A stretch of 64,000 bases of DNA from positions 744,001 to 808,000 of the forward strand of contig OY969919.1 of assembly GCA_963704585.1 (NCBI GenBank), read 5' to 3'. This DNA comes from Bog-756 sp963704585. GTDB lineage: Bacteria; Actinomycetota; Acidimicrobiia; Acidimicrobiales; RAAP-2. Shown piece by piece: positions 51,471 to 59,398 of the stretch. Each line of letters opens with the position of its first letter. Position 1 is the first letter of the stretch. Position numbers and translations under genes: made by a program. Below the pieces are notes generated by a model. The model was not told the origin of the DNA, searched no databases, and was given only the letters and a program-made list of their open reading frames with translations.

Positions 51471-53078
51471 ATGGCCGCGGTCCCTACCGACGCGCCCCAC
51501 ACGGCGCGCTCCGAGTCCGGCTTCCCGCTCCTGCCGGTCTACGGACCCGACGACCTCGGGGCGTTCGACCCCGAGGAGAGCCTCGGCGCGCCCGGTGCAT
51601 ACCCGTTCACCCGGGGCGTCTACCCGTCCATGTACCGGGGCCACCCGTGGACGATCCGCGAGTACGCCGGATTCGGCGACGCCGCCGAGTCGAACCGCCG
51701 GTACCGCGAGCTCATCGCCGCGGGCCAGACCGGCCTCTCGGTGGCATTCGACCTGCCGACCCAGATGGGCTACGACTCCGACCATCCGCTCGCCTGCGGC
51801 GAGGTGGGCCGGGTCGGGGTCGCCATCGACTCCCTCGACGACATGCGCGTCCTCTTCGACGGGATCTCGCTCGACGCGGTCTCGACCTCGATGACCATCA
51901 ACGCGCCGGCCGCCCTGCTGCTCCTCCTCTACCAGCTCGTCGCCGAGGAGCAGGGTGCGGACCTGCACCGGCTGGCCGGCACGATCCAGAACGACGTGCT
52001 GAAGGAGTACATCGCGCGCGGCACCCACATCTTCCCGCCGGCGCCGTCCCTCCGGTTCACCACCGACACGTTCGCCTACTGCCGCGACGCGCTCCCCCGA
52101 TGGAACACGATCTCGATCTCCGGCTACCACATCGCCGAGGCCGGCGCGACTCCGGTGCAGGAGCTCGCCTTCACCTTCGCCAACGCGATCGAGTACGTGC
52201 GCGCCGCCCTTGCCGCAGGGAGCACGATCGACGAGCTCGCTCCACGTCTCTCGTTCTTCTTCGTGGCCCGCATCACCGTCATCGAGGAGGTCGCGAAGTT
52301 CCGGGCCGCCCGCAGGATCTGGGCGCGCATCGTGCGGGAGCGGTTCGGCGCAGTGGACCCGCGCTCGATGCGGCTCCGCTTCCACACCCAGACCGCCGGT
52401 GTCGACCTCACCGCACAACAGCCCGAGGTCAACCTCGTCCGGGTCACGCTCGCCGCCCTCGCAGCGGTGCTCGGGGGCACCCAGTCCCTTCACACCAACT
52501 CCTACGACGAGGCGATCGGGCTCCCCACCGAGCAGGCCGCCCGCCTCGCGGTCCGCACCCAGCAGGTGCTCGCGCACGAGACCGACGTGCCGGCGATCGT
52601 CGACCCGCTCGGCGGCTCCTACGCGGTCGAGCGGCTCACCGACGAGATCGAGGCCGAGGTCGACGCCAAGCTCGCCGAGATCGACGAGCTGGGTGGCGCC
52701 GCGGCGGCCATCGAGGCCGGCTTCCAGCAGGGGGAGATCGAGGCCAACGCCTACCGCATCGCCCGCGACATCGCCTCCGGCGAGCGGGTCGTCGTCGGAG
52801 TCAACGCCTACTCGAGCGGAGAGCCGGGTCACTACGAGCCCCTCCGGGTCGACCCCGACGTGGAGCGGGCCCAGGTCGCGCGCCTCCGGCGGATGCGAGG
52901 CTGCCGGGACGACGCGGCCGTCGCGGCCGGGCTCGACGCGGTGCGATCGGCCGCCGCCGGGACGGCAAACGTGCTCCACCCCCTGAAGGAGTCGCTCCGG
53001 GCCGGCGCGACGGTGGGAGAGGTCTGTGACGTGCTGCGCGGCGAGTGGGGCACCTACGAAGCCCCGAACCTGGGCTGA
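51471..53078 (+). CDS. methylmalonyl-CoA mutase family, large (catalytic) subunit without B12 domain
   Basis: A 535-residue TIM-barrel subunit. Signature segments: YPSMYRGHPWTIREYAGFGDA, GLSVAFDLPTQMGYDSDHPLA, VSTSMTINAPAALLL, LAGTIQNDVLKEYIARGTHI and ISISGYHIAEAGAT (active-site His). Tyr in REYAGF fits methylmalonyl- rather than isobutyryl-CoA mutase (which has Phe there). The cobalamin-binding domain (DxHxxG) is absent, so a separate small subunit must be encoded elsewhere. It is followed 13 nt later by the propionyl-CoA carboxylase genes, together forming the propionyl-CoA/succinyl-CoA route. Confidence 0.92.
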   Translation: MAAVPTDAPHTARSESGFPLLPVYGPDDLGAFDPEESLGAPGAYPFTRGVYPSMYRGHPWTIREYAGFGDAAESNRRYRELIAAGQTGLSVAFDLPTQMGYDSDHPLACGEVGRVGVAIDSLDDMRVLFDGISLDAVSTSMTINAPAALLLLLYQLVAEEQGADLHRLAGTIQNDVLKEYIARGTHIFPPAPSLRFTTDTFAYCRDALPRWNTISISGYHIAEAGATPVQELAFTFANAIEYVRAALAAGSTIDELAPRLSFFFVARITVIEEVAKFRAARRIWARIVRERFGAVDPRSMRLRFHTQTAGVDLTAQQPEVNLVRVTLAALAAVLGGTQSLHTNSYDEAIGLPTEQAARLAVRTQQVLAHETDVPAIVDPLGGSYAVERLTDEIEAEVDAKLAEIDELGGAAAAIEAGFQQGEIEANAYRIARDIASGERVVVGVNAYSSGEPGHYEPLRVDPDVERAQVARLRRMRGCRDDAAVAAGLDAVRSAAAGTANVLHPLKESLRAGATVGEVCDVLRGEWGTYEAPNLG

Positions 53079-53091
53079 CCGGGAGGGCGGG

Positions 53092-54870
53092 ATGGAGAAG
53101 GTGCTGATCGCGAACCGGGGCGAGATCGCCGTCCGCATCGCGCGTGCCTGCCGCGACACCGGCGTCGCGAGCGTCGCGGTCTACGCGGACCAGGAGCTCG
53201 ACGCCCCCCACGTGCGCCGCGCCGACGAGGCCTACGCGCTCGGCGGGACCAGCCCGGCCGAGACCTACCTCGCGATCGACAAGCTCGTCTCGACGGCGGT
53301 GCGGTCCGGGGCGGACGCCGTGCATCCCGGCTACGGATTCCTCGCGGAGAGCGCGTCCTTCGCCGAAGCGGTCACCGGGGCCGGGCTCACCTGGATCGGC
53401 CCTCCCGCCAAGGCGATCCGCGATCTCGGCGACAAGACCATCGCCCGGCGGCTGGCCGCGCGGGTGGGCGCGCCGCTCGTGCCCGGACTCGACGAGCCGG
53501 CGGGCGACGCGTCCGACCTCCACGCCTTTGCCGACGAGCACGGCTATCCACTCCTCATCAAAGCCGCCTTCGGCGGCGGCGGCCGCGGCATGAAGGTCGT
53601 CCGTGGACCCGACGAGGTCGACGAGGCCTTCGAGGCCGCGGTGCGGGAGTCGACGGCGGCATTCGGCCGAGGGGAGTGCTTCGTCGAGCGCTACCTCGAG
53701 CAGGCGCGTCACCTCGAGACCCAGTGCCTCGCGGACGGGTCCGGCACCGTGGTCGTCCTCTCCACCCGCGACTGCACGCTGCAGCGGCGGAACCAGAAGC
53801 TGGTCGAGGAGGCCCCGGCGCCGTTCCTCGCCGACGAGCAGGTCCGGCGCCTCTACGACGCGTCGAAGGCGATCCTCGCAGAGGCCGGCTACGTGAACGC
53901 CGGCACGTGCGAGTTCCTGCTCGCGCCGGACGGCACCCTCACGTTCAACGAGGTCAACACGCGCCTGCAGGTCGAGCACCCGGTCACCGAGCTCGTCACG
54001 GGTTTCGACGTGGTGGTCGAGCAGCTCCGCATCGCGGACGGCGGACGCATCGACTACCCCGACCCGCCGGTCACCGGCCATGCGATGGAGTTCCGGATCA
54101 ACGGCGAGGACCCCGCCTCCGGCTTCCTCCCCTCGCCCGGTCGGATCGATCGGTGGCGGGTCCCGTCCGGACCGGGCGTCCGCTGGGACGGCGCCTTCGA
54201 GGAGGGCGACGAGCTCCCGGCCGAGTTCGACTCGCTCCTCGGGAAGCTCGTGGTCGTCGACCGGGACCGGGTGGGCGCGATCGCCCGCGCCCGGCGCGCC
54301 CTCGCCGAGTTCGAGGTCGGGGGCGTCGCCACCGTGCTCCCGATGGACCGGCTGGTCGTCGACCACCCCGACTTCACCGACGAGCCGTTCCGCGTCCACA
54401 CCCACTGGATCGAGACCGTGCTCGCGCCCGATCTCGACGCACTCCCGGCGGCCGTCACGACCGCGGGAATCGCCACGCATCCTCCCCGCGAGCACCTGGT
54501 CGTCGAGGTCGACGGACGACGGGTCGAGGTCACCGTGCCCGCCACGCTGCGCGGCATCACCACCCCCGATCTCCCCGCGCCTCCCCCACGGCGGCGCACC
54601 GCCGAGCACCAGGCGGCCGCTGCGGCCGCCGGCAACGGGGTGGTGAGCCCCATGCAGGCGAAGGTCGCGTCCGTCGCCGTCGCCAACGGCGACAGGGTCG
54701 AACGCGGGGCGACCGTCGTGGAGGTCGAGGCGATGAAGATGGAGCAGGCACTGCGCGCCCCGGTCTCGGGCTGGGTCGACGGACTCTCGCTCAAGGCGGG
54801 GGACGAGGTCCAGCGCGGCGAGGTCGTCTGCCGGCTGGTGGACCGAGCGCCGGAGGGGTCAGACCTGTGA
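53092..54870 (+). CDS. propionyl/acyl-CoA carboxylase alpha chain (biotin carboxylase + BCCP)
   Basis: A 592-residue ATP-dependent biotin carboxylase fused to its carrier. VLIANRGEIAVRIARACRDTG starts the BC domain; HPGYGFLAESASFAEA, KAAFGGGGRGMKVVRG (ATP-grasp glycine loop), ERYLEQARHLETQ, FNEVNTRLQVEHPVTE (catalytic Glu/Asn/Arg) follow. Residues about 515-585 are the biotinyl domain with VEVEAMKMEQALRAP. Start ATG 53092 follows GGGAGGGCGGG. It works with the beta chain downstream (4-nt overlap). Confidence 0.95.
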   Translation: MEKVLIANRGEIAVRIARACRDTGVASVAVYADQELDAPHVRRADEAYALGGTSPAETYLAIDKLVSTAVRSGADAVHPGYGFLAESASFAEAVTGAGLTWIGPPAKAIRDLGDKTIARRLAARVGAPLVPGLDEPAGDASDLHAFADEHGYPLLIKAAFGGGGRGMKVVRGPDEVDEAFEAAVRESTAAFGRGECFVERYLEQARHLETQCLADGSGTVVVLSTRDCTLQRRNQKLVEEAPAPFLADEQVRRLYDASKAILAEAGYVNAGTCEFLLAPDGTLTFNEVNTRLQVEHPVTELVTGFDVVVEQLRIADGGRIDYPDPPVTGHAMEFRINGEDPASGFLPSPGRIDRWRVPSGPGVRWDGAFEEGDELPAEFDSLLGKLVVVDRDRVGAIARARRALAEFEVGGVATVLPMDRLVVDHPDFTDEPFRVHTHWIETVLAPDLDALPAAVTTAGIATHPPREHLVVEVDGRRVEVTVPATLRGITTPDLPAPPPRRRTAEHQAAAAAAGNGVVSPMQAKVASVAVANGDRVERGATVVEVEAMKMEQALRAPVSGWVDGLSLKAGDEVQRGEVVCRLVDRAPEGSDL

Positions 54871-56426
54871 GCACACCTGACGGGGAGCGCGGCGCGACCG
54901 CCGGACGGCTGGCCGGGCTCGAGGACCGAGGGCGCGAGCTCGAGGCGGCCGAGGCGAGGGCGCTCGAGCGGCAGCACGCGCACGGGAAGCGTACGGCCCG
55001 CGAGCGGATCGACCTGTTGGTCGACCCCGGCTCGTTCCGCGAGCTCGACGCATTCGCCCGACAACATGGCGAGGGGGACGGGACGAGCCCCTACGGCGAC
55101 GGGGTCGTGACGGGGACCGCCATGGTCGACGGCCGCCCGATCTGCCTCTTCTCGCAGGACTTCAGTGTCTTCGGCGGTTCCCTCGGCGAGGTGTTCGGAC
55201 AGAAGGTCGTCAAGGTGATGGACGTGGCACTGCGCAACCGCTGCCCGATCGTCGGCATCAACGACTCGGGCGGCGCACGCATCCAGGAGGGCGTGGCGTC
55301 ACTCGGCCTCTACGGCGAGATCTTCTACCGGAACACGGCCGCCTCGGGATTCGTCCCGCAGATCTCGGTCATCGCGGGACCGTGTGCGGGCGGCGCGGTC
55401 TACTCACCCGCACTCACCGACTTCACCGTCATGGTCGACCAGGTCGCCCACATGTTCATCACCGGACCCGACGTCATCAAGGCCGTCACGGGCGAGGACG
55501 TCGGGTCCGAGGAGCTCGGCGGTGCGACGACCCATGCGACCCGGACCGGCAACGCACACTACGTGGCCTCCGACGAGGAGGACGCGTTCGACTACGTGCG
55601 GGCGCTCCTCTCGTACCTGCCGGTTTCGAGCCTCGACGATCCGCCCCGCTACGCGTCGGCCGGACCGACCGGCGACGAGCGAGAGCTCGACCGGCTCGTC
55701 CCCGACTCGGACACGACGCCCTACGACATGCGGGACGTGCTCGCACGGGTCCTCGACGACGGCGAGCTGCTCGAGGTGCACGAGCGCTTCGCCCCGAACG
55801 TCCTCTGCGGCTACGGCAGGATCGAGGGCTCGACGGTCGCGGTCGTCGCCAACCAGCCGGCGCATCTCGCCGGCACGCTCGACATCGACGCCGCCGAGAA
55901 GGCGTCGCGATTCGTTCGGACGTCTGACGCGTTCGGGATCCCGGTCCTCACCTTCGTCGACGTGCCGGGCTTCCTGCCCGGCACCGACCAGGAGTGGCAG
56001 GGGATCATCCGGCGGGGCGCAAAGCTCATCTTCGCCTACGCCGAGGCCACCGTCCCCAAGGTGACGATCATCACCCGGAAGGCATTCGGCGGGGCGTACG
56101 TGGTGATGGGGTCGAAGCACCTCCGGGCCGACGTGAACCTCGCCTGGCCGTCGGCAGAGGTCGCCGTCATGGGGGCGGAGGGGGCGGTCAACATCGTCCA
56201 CCACCGCGAGCTCGCGGCGAGCGACGACCCCGGGCTCCGCGACCGGCTGGTTGCCGAGTACCGCGCCGAGTACGACAATCCCTACGCCGCAGCCGAGCGG
56301 GGCTACGTCGACGCGGTGATCCGCCCCTCGGAGACCCGCAGCTCGGTCGTCGCCGCGCTGCGGAGCCTGCGGACCAAGCGAGCCGATCCACCGCTCCCGA
56401 AGCGGCACGGGAACATCCCGCTCTGA
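54867..56426 (+). CDS. propionyl/acyl-CoA carboxylase beta chain (carboxyltransferase)
   Basis: A 519-residue carboxyltransferase of PccB/AccD type: HGKRTARERIDLLVDPGSFRE, GRPICLFSQDFSVFGGSLGE, IVGINDSGGARIQEGVASLG (oxyanion hole 1), IAGPCAGGAVYSPALTDF, VAVVANQPAHLAGTLDIDAAEKA, FVDVPGFLPGTDQEW and ITRKAFGGAYVVMGSKHL (oxyanion hole 2). It carboxylates propionyl-CoA using biotin from the alpha chain; context with the mutase supports propionyl-CoA. GTG 54867 forms a GTGA overlap. Confidence 0.94.
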   Translation: MSTPDGERGATAGRLAGLEDRGRELEAAEARALERQHAHGKRTARERIDLLVDPGSFRELDAFARQHGEGDGTSPYGDGVVTGTAMVDGRPICLFSQDFSVFGGSLGEVFGQKVVKVMDVALRNRCPIVGINDSGGARIQEGVASLGLYGEIFYRNTAASGFVPQISVIAGPCAGGAVYSPALTDFTVMVDQVAHMFITGPDVIKAVTGEDVGSEELGGATTHATRTGNAHYVASDEEDAFDYVRALLSYLPVSSLDDPPRYASAGPTGDERELDRLVPDSDTTPYDMRDVLARVLDDGELLEVHERFAPNVLCGYGRIEGSTVAVVANQPAHLAGTLDIDAAEKASRFVRTSDAFGIPVLTFVDVPGFLPGTDQEWQGIIRRGAKLIFAYAEATVPKVTIITRKAFGGAYVVMGSKHLRADVNLAWPSAEVAVMGAEGAVNIVHHRELAASDDPGLRDRLVAEYRAEYDNPYAAAERGYVDAVIRPSETRSSVVAALRSLRTKRADPPLPKRHGNIPL

Positions 56427-56483
56427 CTGCCTCCCGCCAGCTGCCCGCACCGGGGCCCGCCGTCGACCGGCGACGGCGTCCGC

Positions 56484-57923
56484 TCAGGATGCGACGTAGC
56501 TCATCACGTGCTTGACCCTGGTGTAGTCCTCGAACCCGTACATCGAGAGGTCCTTGCCGTACCCCGAGTGCTTGAAGCCGCCGTGGGGCATCTCGGCGAC
56601 GAGCGGGATGTGGGTGTTGATCCAGACGCACCCGAAGTCGAGGCGGGACGCCATCCGCATGGCCCACGCGTGGTCACGGGTCCACACCGACGAGGCCAGG
56701 CCGAACTCGACGTCGTTCGCCCAGGTGACCGCCTCGTCCTCGTCGGAGAAGCGCTGGACCGAGACGACGGGGCCGAAGACCTCCTGCTGGACGAGCTCGT
56801 CGTCCTGGGAGAGGCCGGCGACCACCGTCGGCTCGTAGAAGTAGCCGGTCTCACCGTGCCGCCTGCCTCCCGTGACGACCTCGGCCCGCTCCGGCAGTCG
56901 GTCGACGTAGCCGCTCACGCGCTCGAGCTGCACTGCGCTGTTGAGCGGGCCGACGTCGACGCCGGGCTCGTCCGGTCCGCCCAGCGTGCGGCGCCGTGCC
57001 GCCTCGCCCAGCGCCGAGACGAGATCGTCGTGGACCCGCGGACCGGCGAGCACGCGCGTCGCGGCCGTGCAGTCCTGTCCCGCGTTGAAGTAGCCGGCGA
57101 GCGCGATGCCCTCGGCGGTCTCCTCGACGTCGGCGTCGTCGAAGACGACGACCGGCGCCTTGCCGCCGAGCTCGAGGTGGACCCGCTTGAGGTCGGCGGC
57201 AGCTGCGATGGCGATCTCGCGCCCGGCCCGGACGCTGCCGGTGATCGAGACCATGCGCGGGATCGGGCTGTCGAGGAGCGCTGCACCCATCTCGCGGTTG
57301 TTGCCGCACACCACGTTGAACACCCCGGGGGGGAAGAACTCGGCCGCGACCTCGGCGAGGAAGACGGTGCTGGCCGGCGTGGTGTGCGCGGGCTTGAGGA
57401 CCACGGTGTTGCCCGCTGCGATCGCCGGGGCGAACTTCCAGACCGCCATCATCATCGGGTAGTTCCAGGGGGTGATCTGCACGCAGACCCCGACCGGTTC
57501 CCTCCGGACGAAGGAGGTGTAGCCCTCCATGTACTCCCCCGCCGCGCGCCCTTCGAGGTTGCGGCAGGCGCCGGCGAAGAAGCGGATCTGGTCGAGGGTC
57601 GGCGGGATCTCCTCCGACAGGGTCAGCGCCCGCGGCTTGCCGGTGTTGCGACACTCGACGTCGACGAGCTCGTCGACCCGGGACTCGAGCGCGTCGGCGA
57701 ACCGCAGGATCGCGAGGCTCCGCTGCGACGGCGTCCGCCGCGACCAGCCCTCGAACGCGTCCTGTGCCGCCGCGAGCGCTTGGTCGACGTCCCGCGCGTG
57801 CGATCGCGGGGCGAGCGCATAGACCTCCTCGGTGACCGGGTCGACCAGCTCGTAGGTCCGGCCGTCGGACGCCGCGACGTCGGCGCCGCCGATGAAATTG
57901 GTCAGCGTGGTCGGTGCAGCCAT
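56484..57923 (-). CDS. gamma-aminobutyraldehyde dehydrogenase-type aldehyde dehydrogenase
   Basis: A 479-residue NAD(P)-dependent ALDH. VCVQITPWNYPMMMAVWKFAPAIAAGNTVVLKPAHTTP is the conserved fold with the Asn ligand, VSITGSVRAGREIA the cofactor loop, VHLELGGKAPVVVFDDAD the catalytic Glu, and YFNAGQDCTAATRVLAG the nucleophile Cys. The C-terminal HGGFKHSGYGKDLSMYGFEDYTRVKHVM is characteristic of the aminobutyraldehyde/betaine-aldehyde branch. Fits putrescine-to-GABA conversion. ATG 57923 follows AAAGGAG. It lies 72 nt after the saccharopine-dehydrogenase-like gene. Confidence 0.88.
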   Translation of the reverse strand: MAAPTTLTNFIGGADVAASDGRTYELVDPVTEEVYALAPRSHARDVDQALAAAQDAFEGWSRRTPSQRSLAILRFADALESRVDELVDVECRNTGKPRALTLSEEIPPTLDQIRFFAGACRNLEGRAAGEYMEGYTSFVRREPVGVCVQITPWNYPMMMAVWKFAPAIAAGNTVVLKPAHTTPASTVFLAEVAAEFFPPGVFNVVCGNNREMGAALLDSPIPRMVSITGSVRAGREIAIAAAADLKRVHLELGGKAPVVVFDDADVEETAEGIALAGYFNAGQDCTAATRVLAGPRVHDDLVSALGEAARRRTLGGPDEPGVDVGPLNSAVQLERVSGYVDRLPERAEVVTGGRRHGETGYFYEPTVVAGLSQDDELVQQEVFGPVVSVQRFSDEDEAVTWANDVEFGLASSVWTRDHAWAMRMASRLDFGCVWINTHIPLVAEMPHGGFKHSGYGKDLSMYGFEDYTRVKHVMSYVAS

Positions 57924-57995
57924 CGGGCCTGCTCCTTTCGTCGAGTGAGTCGTCGAAGCGTCGAGGGGTGCGGCCCGGTCGTCACGGGCGGCGCG

Positions 57996-59213
57996 TCACG
58001 CCGAGGCGGCGTTCCGCTCGTCGAGGCCCCACGGTGCGCCGTGGGTGTTGACCAGCTCGAGGAACGGATCGGCCGGCAGCGCCTCGGGTCCGAGCACGCC
58101 GGTGCCCGCCCAGGCACCCGAGTCGAGGAGCTCGAGCGCGACGACCGGGTTCATCGCGGTCTGCCAGACGACGGCCTGGGAGTCGAACTGCTCCATGCAC
58201 CAGGCGTTGTCGACCACGTGATGGAGATAGACCTCGCGGGGTGCGCCGTTCTTGCCCGTTCCGGTGACCCAGGTGCCCGCACAGGTCGAACCCTTCATGA
58301 GGTGGCCGAGCTGGGCCGGATCCGGCAGGCAGCCGGCGACCACGTCGCGGGGCGAGACCTCCGCCCCGCCGACCGTGATCGGCGCCGTGGAGTCCAGCCC
58401 GAGCTTGTGGATCGCCTGGAGCACGTCGATGAACTCGTCGCCGAGCCCGTACTTGAAGGTCACCCGCTTCGCGTCCACCCAGCGCGGCACGAGGAGGACC
58501 TCCTCGTGCTCGACGTTCACGCACTCGATCGGGCCGATCCCACCGGGGAAGGTGAAGGTCTCGGGCTCGCTGAACGGCGGGGTGGTGTACCACTCCTTGC
58601 CCTGCTCCCAGATGACCGGCGGGTTGAGGCACTCCTCGATGGTCGTCCAGATCGAGAACGAGGGCGCGAACTCGTACCCCTCGATGATCAGGTTCGCCCC
58701 GTCACGCACCCCGATCTCGTCGATGGAGGAGAAGAGGTTGTCGGCCGCATAGCGGGCGAAGACGTCCGACAGTCCCGGCTCGACCCCGATCCCGCAGAGC
58801 GCGAGGAGACCACGCTCCTCCCACTGCGACGCCATCGCGAACTGCTCGTCGCCGAGCTTGACCCCGCAGAGTCGGTGGGGCTCGGTCGGGTGGGGGTGCG
58901 AGAGGGACATCGCCATGTCGAGGTAGGTCACGCCGGCCTCGAAGGCAGCCCGGAAGATCGGCATCACGAAGCGGGGGTCGAGTGCGTTGAGCACGGCATC
59001 GGCACGCTCGCTCCGGATGAGGTCGGCCACCGCCGCCTCGTCGCCCCCGTCCACCCGGTAGGCGGCGAACCGGTCGCCGGCCCCGCCGATCGCCCGGTCG
59101 GCCTTCGCCTTGTCGTAGTCGGCGACCGCGACCCGTTCGAACAGATTCCACTTGGCGGCGGTCTTGACCACCGCGCTGCCGACACCGCCCGCTCCGATCA
59201 CCAGTACGCGCAT
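57996..59213 (-). CDS. saccharopine dehydrogenase-family oxidoreductase
   Basis: A 405-residue two-domain protein. MRVLVIGAGGVGSAVVKTAA is the NAD(P) Rossmann loop; ADAVLNALDPRFVMPIFRAAFEAGVTYLDMA and CGIGVEPGLSDVFARYA are typical of saccharopine or carboxynorspermidine dehydrogenases. The C-terminal domain includes GGIGPIECVNVEHEEVLLVPRW. It probably makes or breaks a secondary amine between an amino acid and a semialdehyde; neighbours (aminobutyraldehyde and succinate-semialdehyde dehydrogenases, GDH) suggest polyamine or lysine metabolism. ATG 59213 follows GGAGGTCGCG. Confidence 0.85.
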   Translation of the reverse strand: MRVLVIGAGGVGSAVVKTAAKWNLFERVAVADYDKAKADRAIGGAGDRFAAYRVDGGDEAAVADLIRSERADAVLNALDPRFVMPIFRAAFEAGVTYLDMAMSLSHPHPTEPHRLCGVKLGDEQFAMASQWEERGLLALCGIGVEPGLSDVFARYAADNLFSSIDEIGVRDGANLIIEGYEFAPSFSIWTTIEECLNPPVIWEQGKEWYTTPPFSEPETFTFPGGIGPIECVNVEHEEVLLVPRWVDAKRVTFKYGLGDEFIDVLQAIHKLGLDSTAPITVGGAEVSPRDVVAGCLPDPAQLGHLMKGSTCAGTWVTGTGKNGAPREVYLHHVVDNAWCMEQFDSQAVVWQTAMNPVVALELLDSGAWAGTGVLGPEALPADPFLELVNTHGAPWGLDERNAASA

Positions 59214-59303
59214 CGCGACCTCCGTTGCTCGAACCCTCCGGCACCCCCCGGGGGGATCGCCGGACCCATTCGCCAGTATCAGCGTCCCCACCCTGCACCG
59301 GCA

Positions 59304-59318
59304 AGGGTCGAAGGTCCC
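59304..59318 (-). promoter_or_regulatory. DosR-like box facing the saccharopine-dehydrogenase-like gene
   Basis: On the minus strand GGGACCTTCGACCCT differs at 2 of 15 positions from the CBS-gene box. It ends 90 nt before ATG 59213 and forms an inverted pair with the box at 59349. Confidence 0.6.
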
Positions 59319-59348
59319 TTGGACCCCCAGGCCGCAGCAGGGCCAATT

Positions 59349-59363
59349 GGGACCTTCGACTCT
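59349..59363 (+). promoter_or_regulatory. DosR-like box upstream of glutamate dehydrogenase
   Basis: GGGACCTTCGACTCT, differing by one base from the inverted copy 30 nt away. It ends 35 nt before the GDH start, the same spacing as at the hydrogenase operon. Confidence 0.65.
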
Positions 59364-59398
59364 GACCGGACACCACCGTCGCATCGAATGATGGCGAC

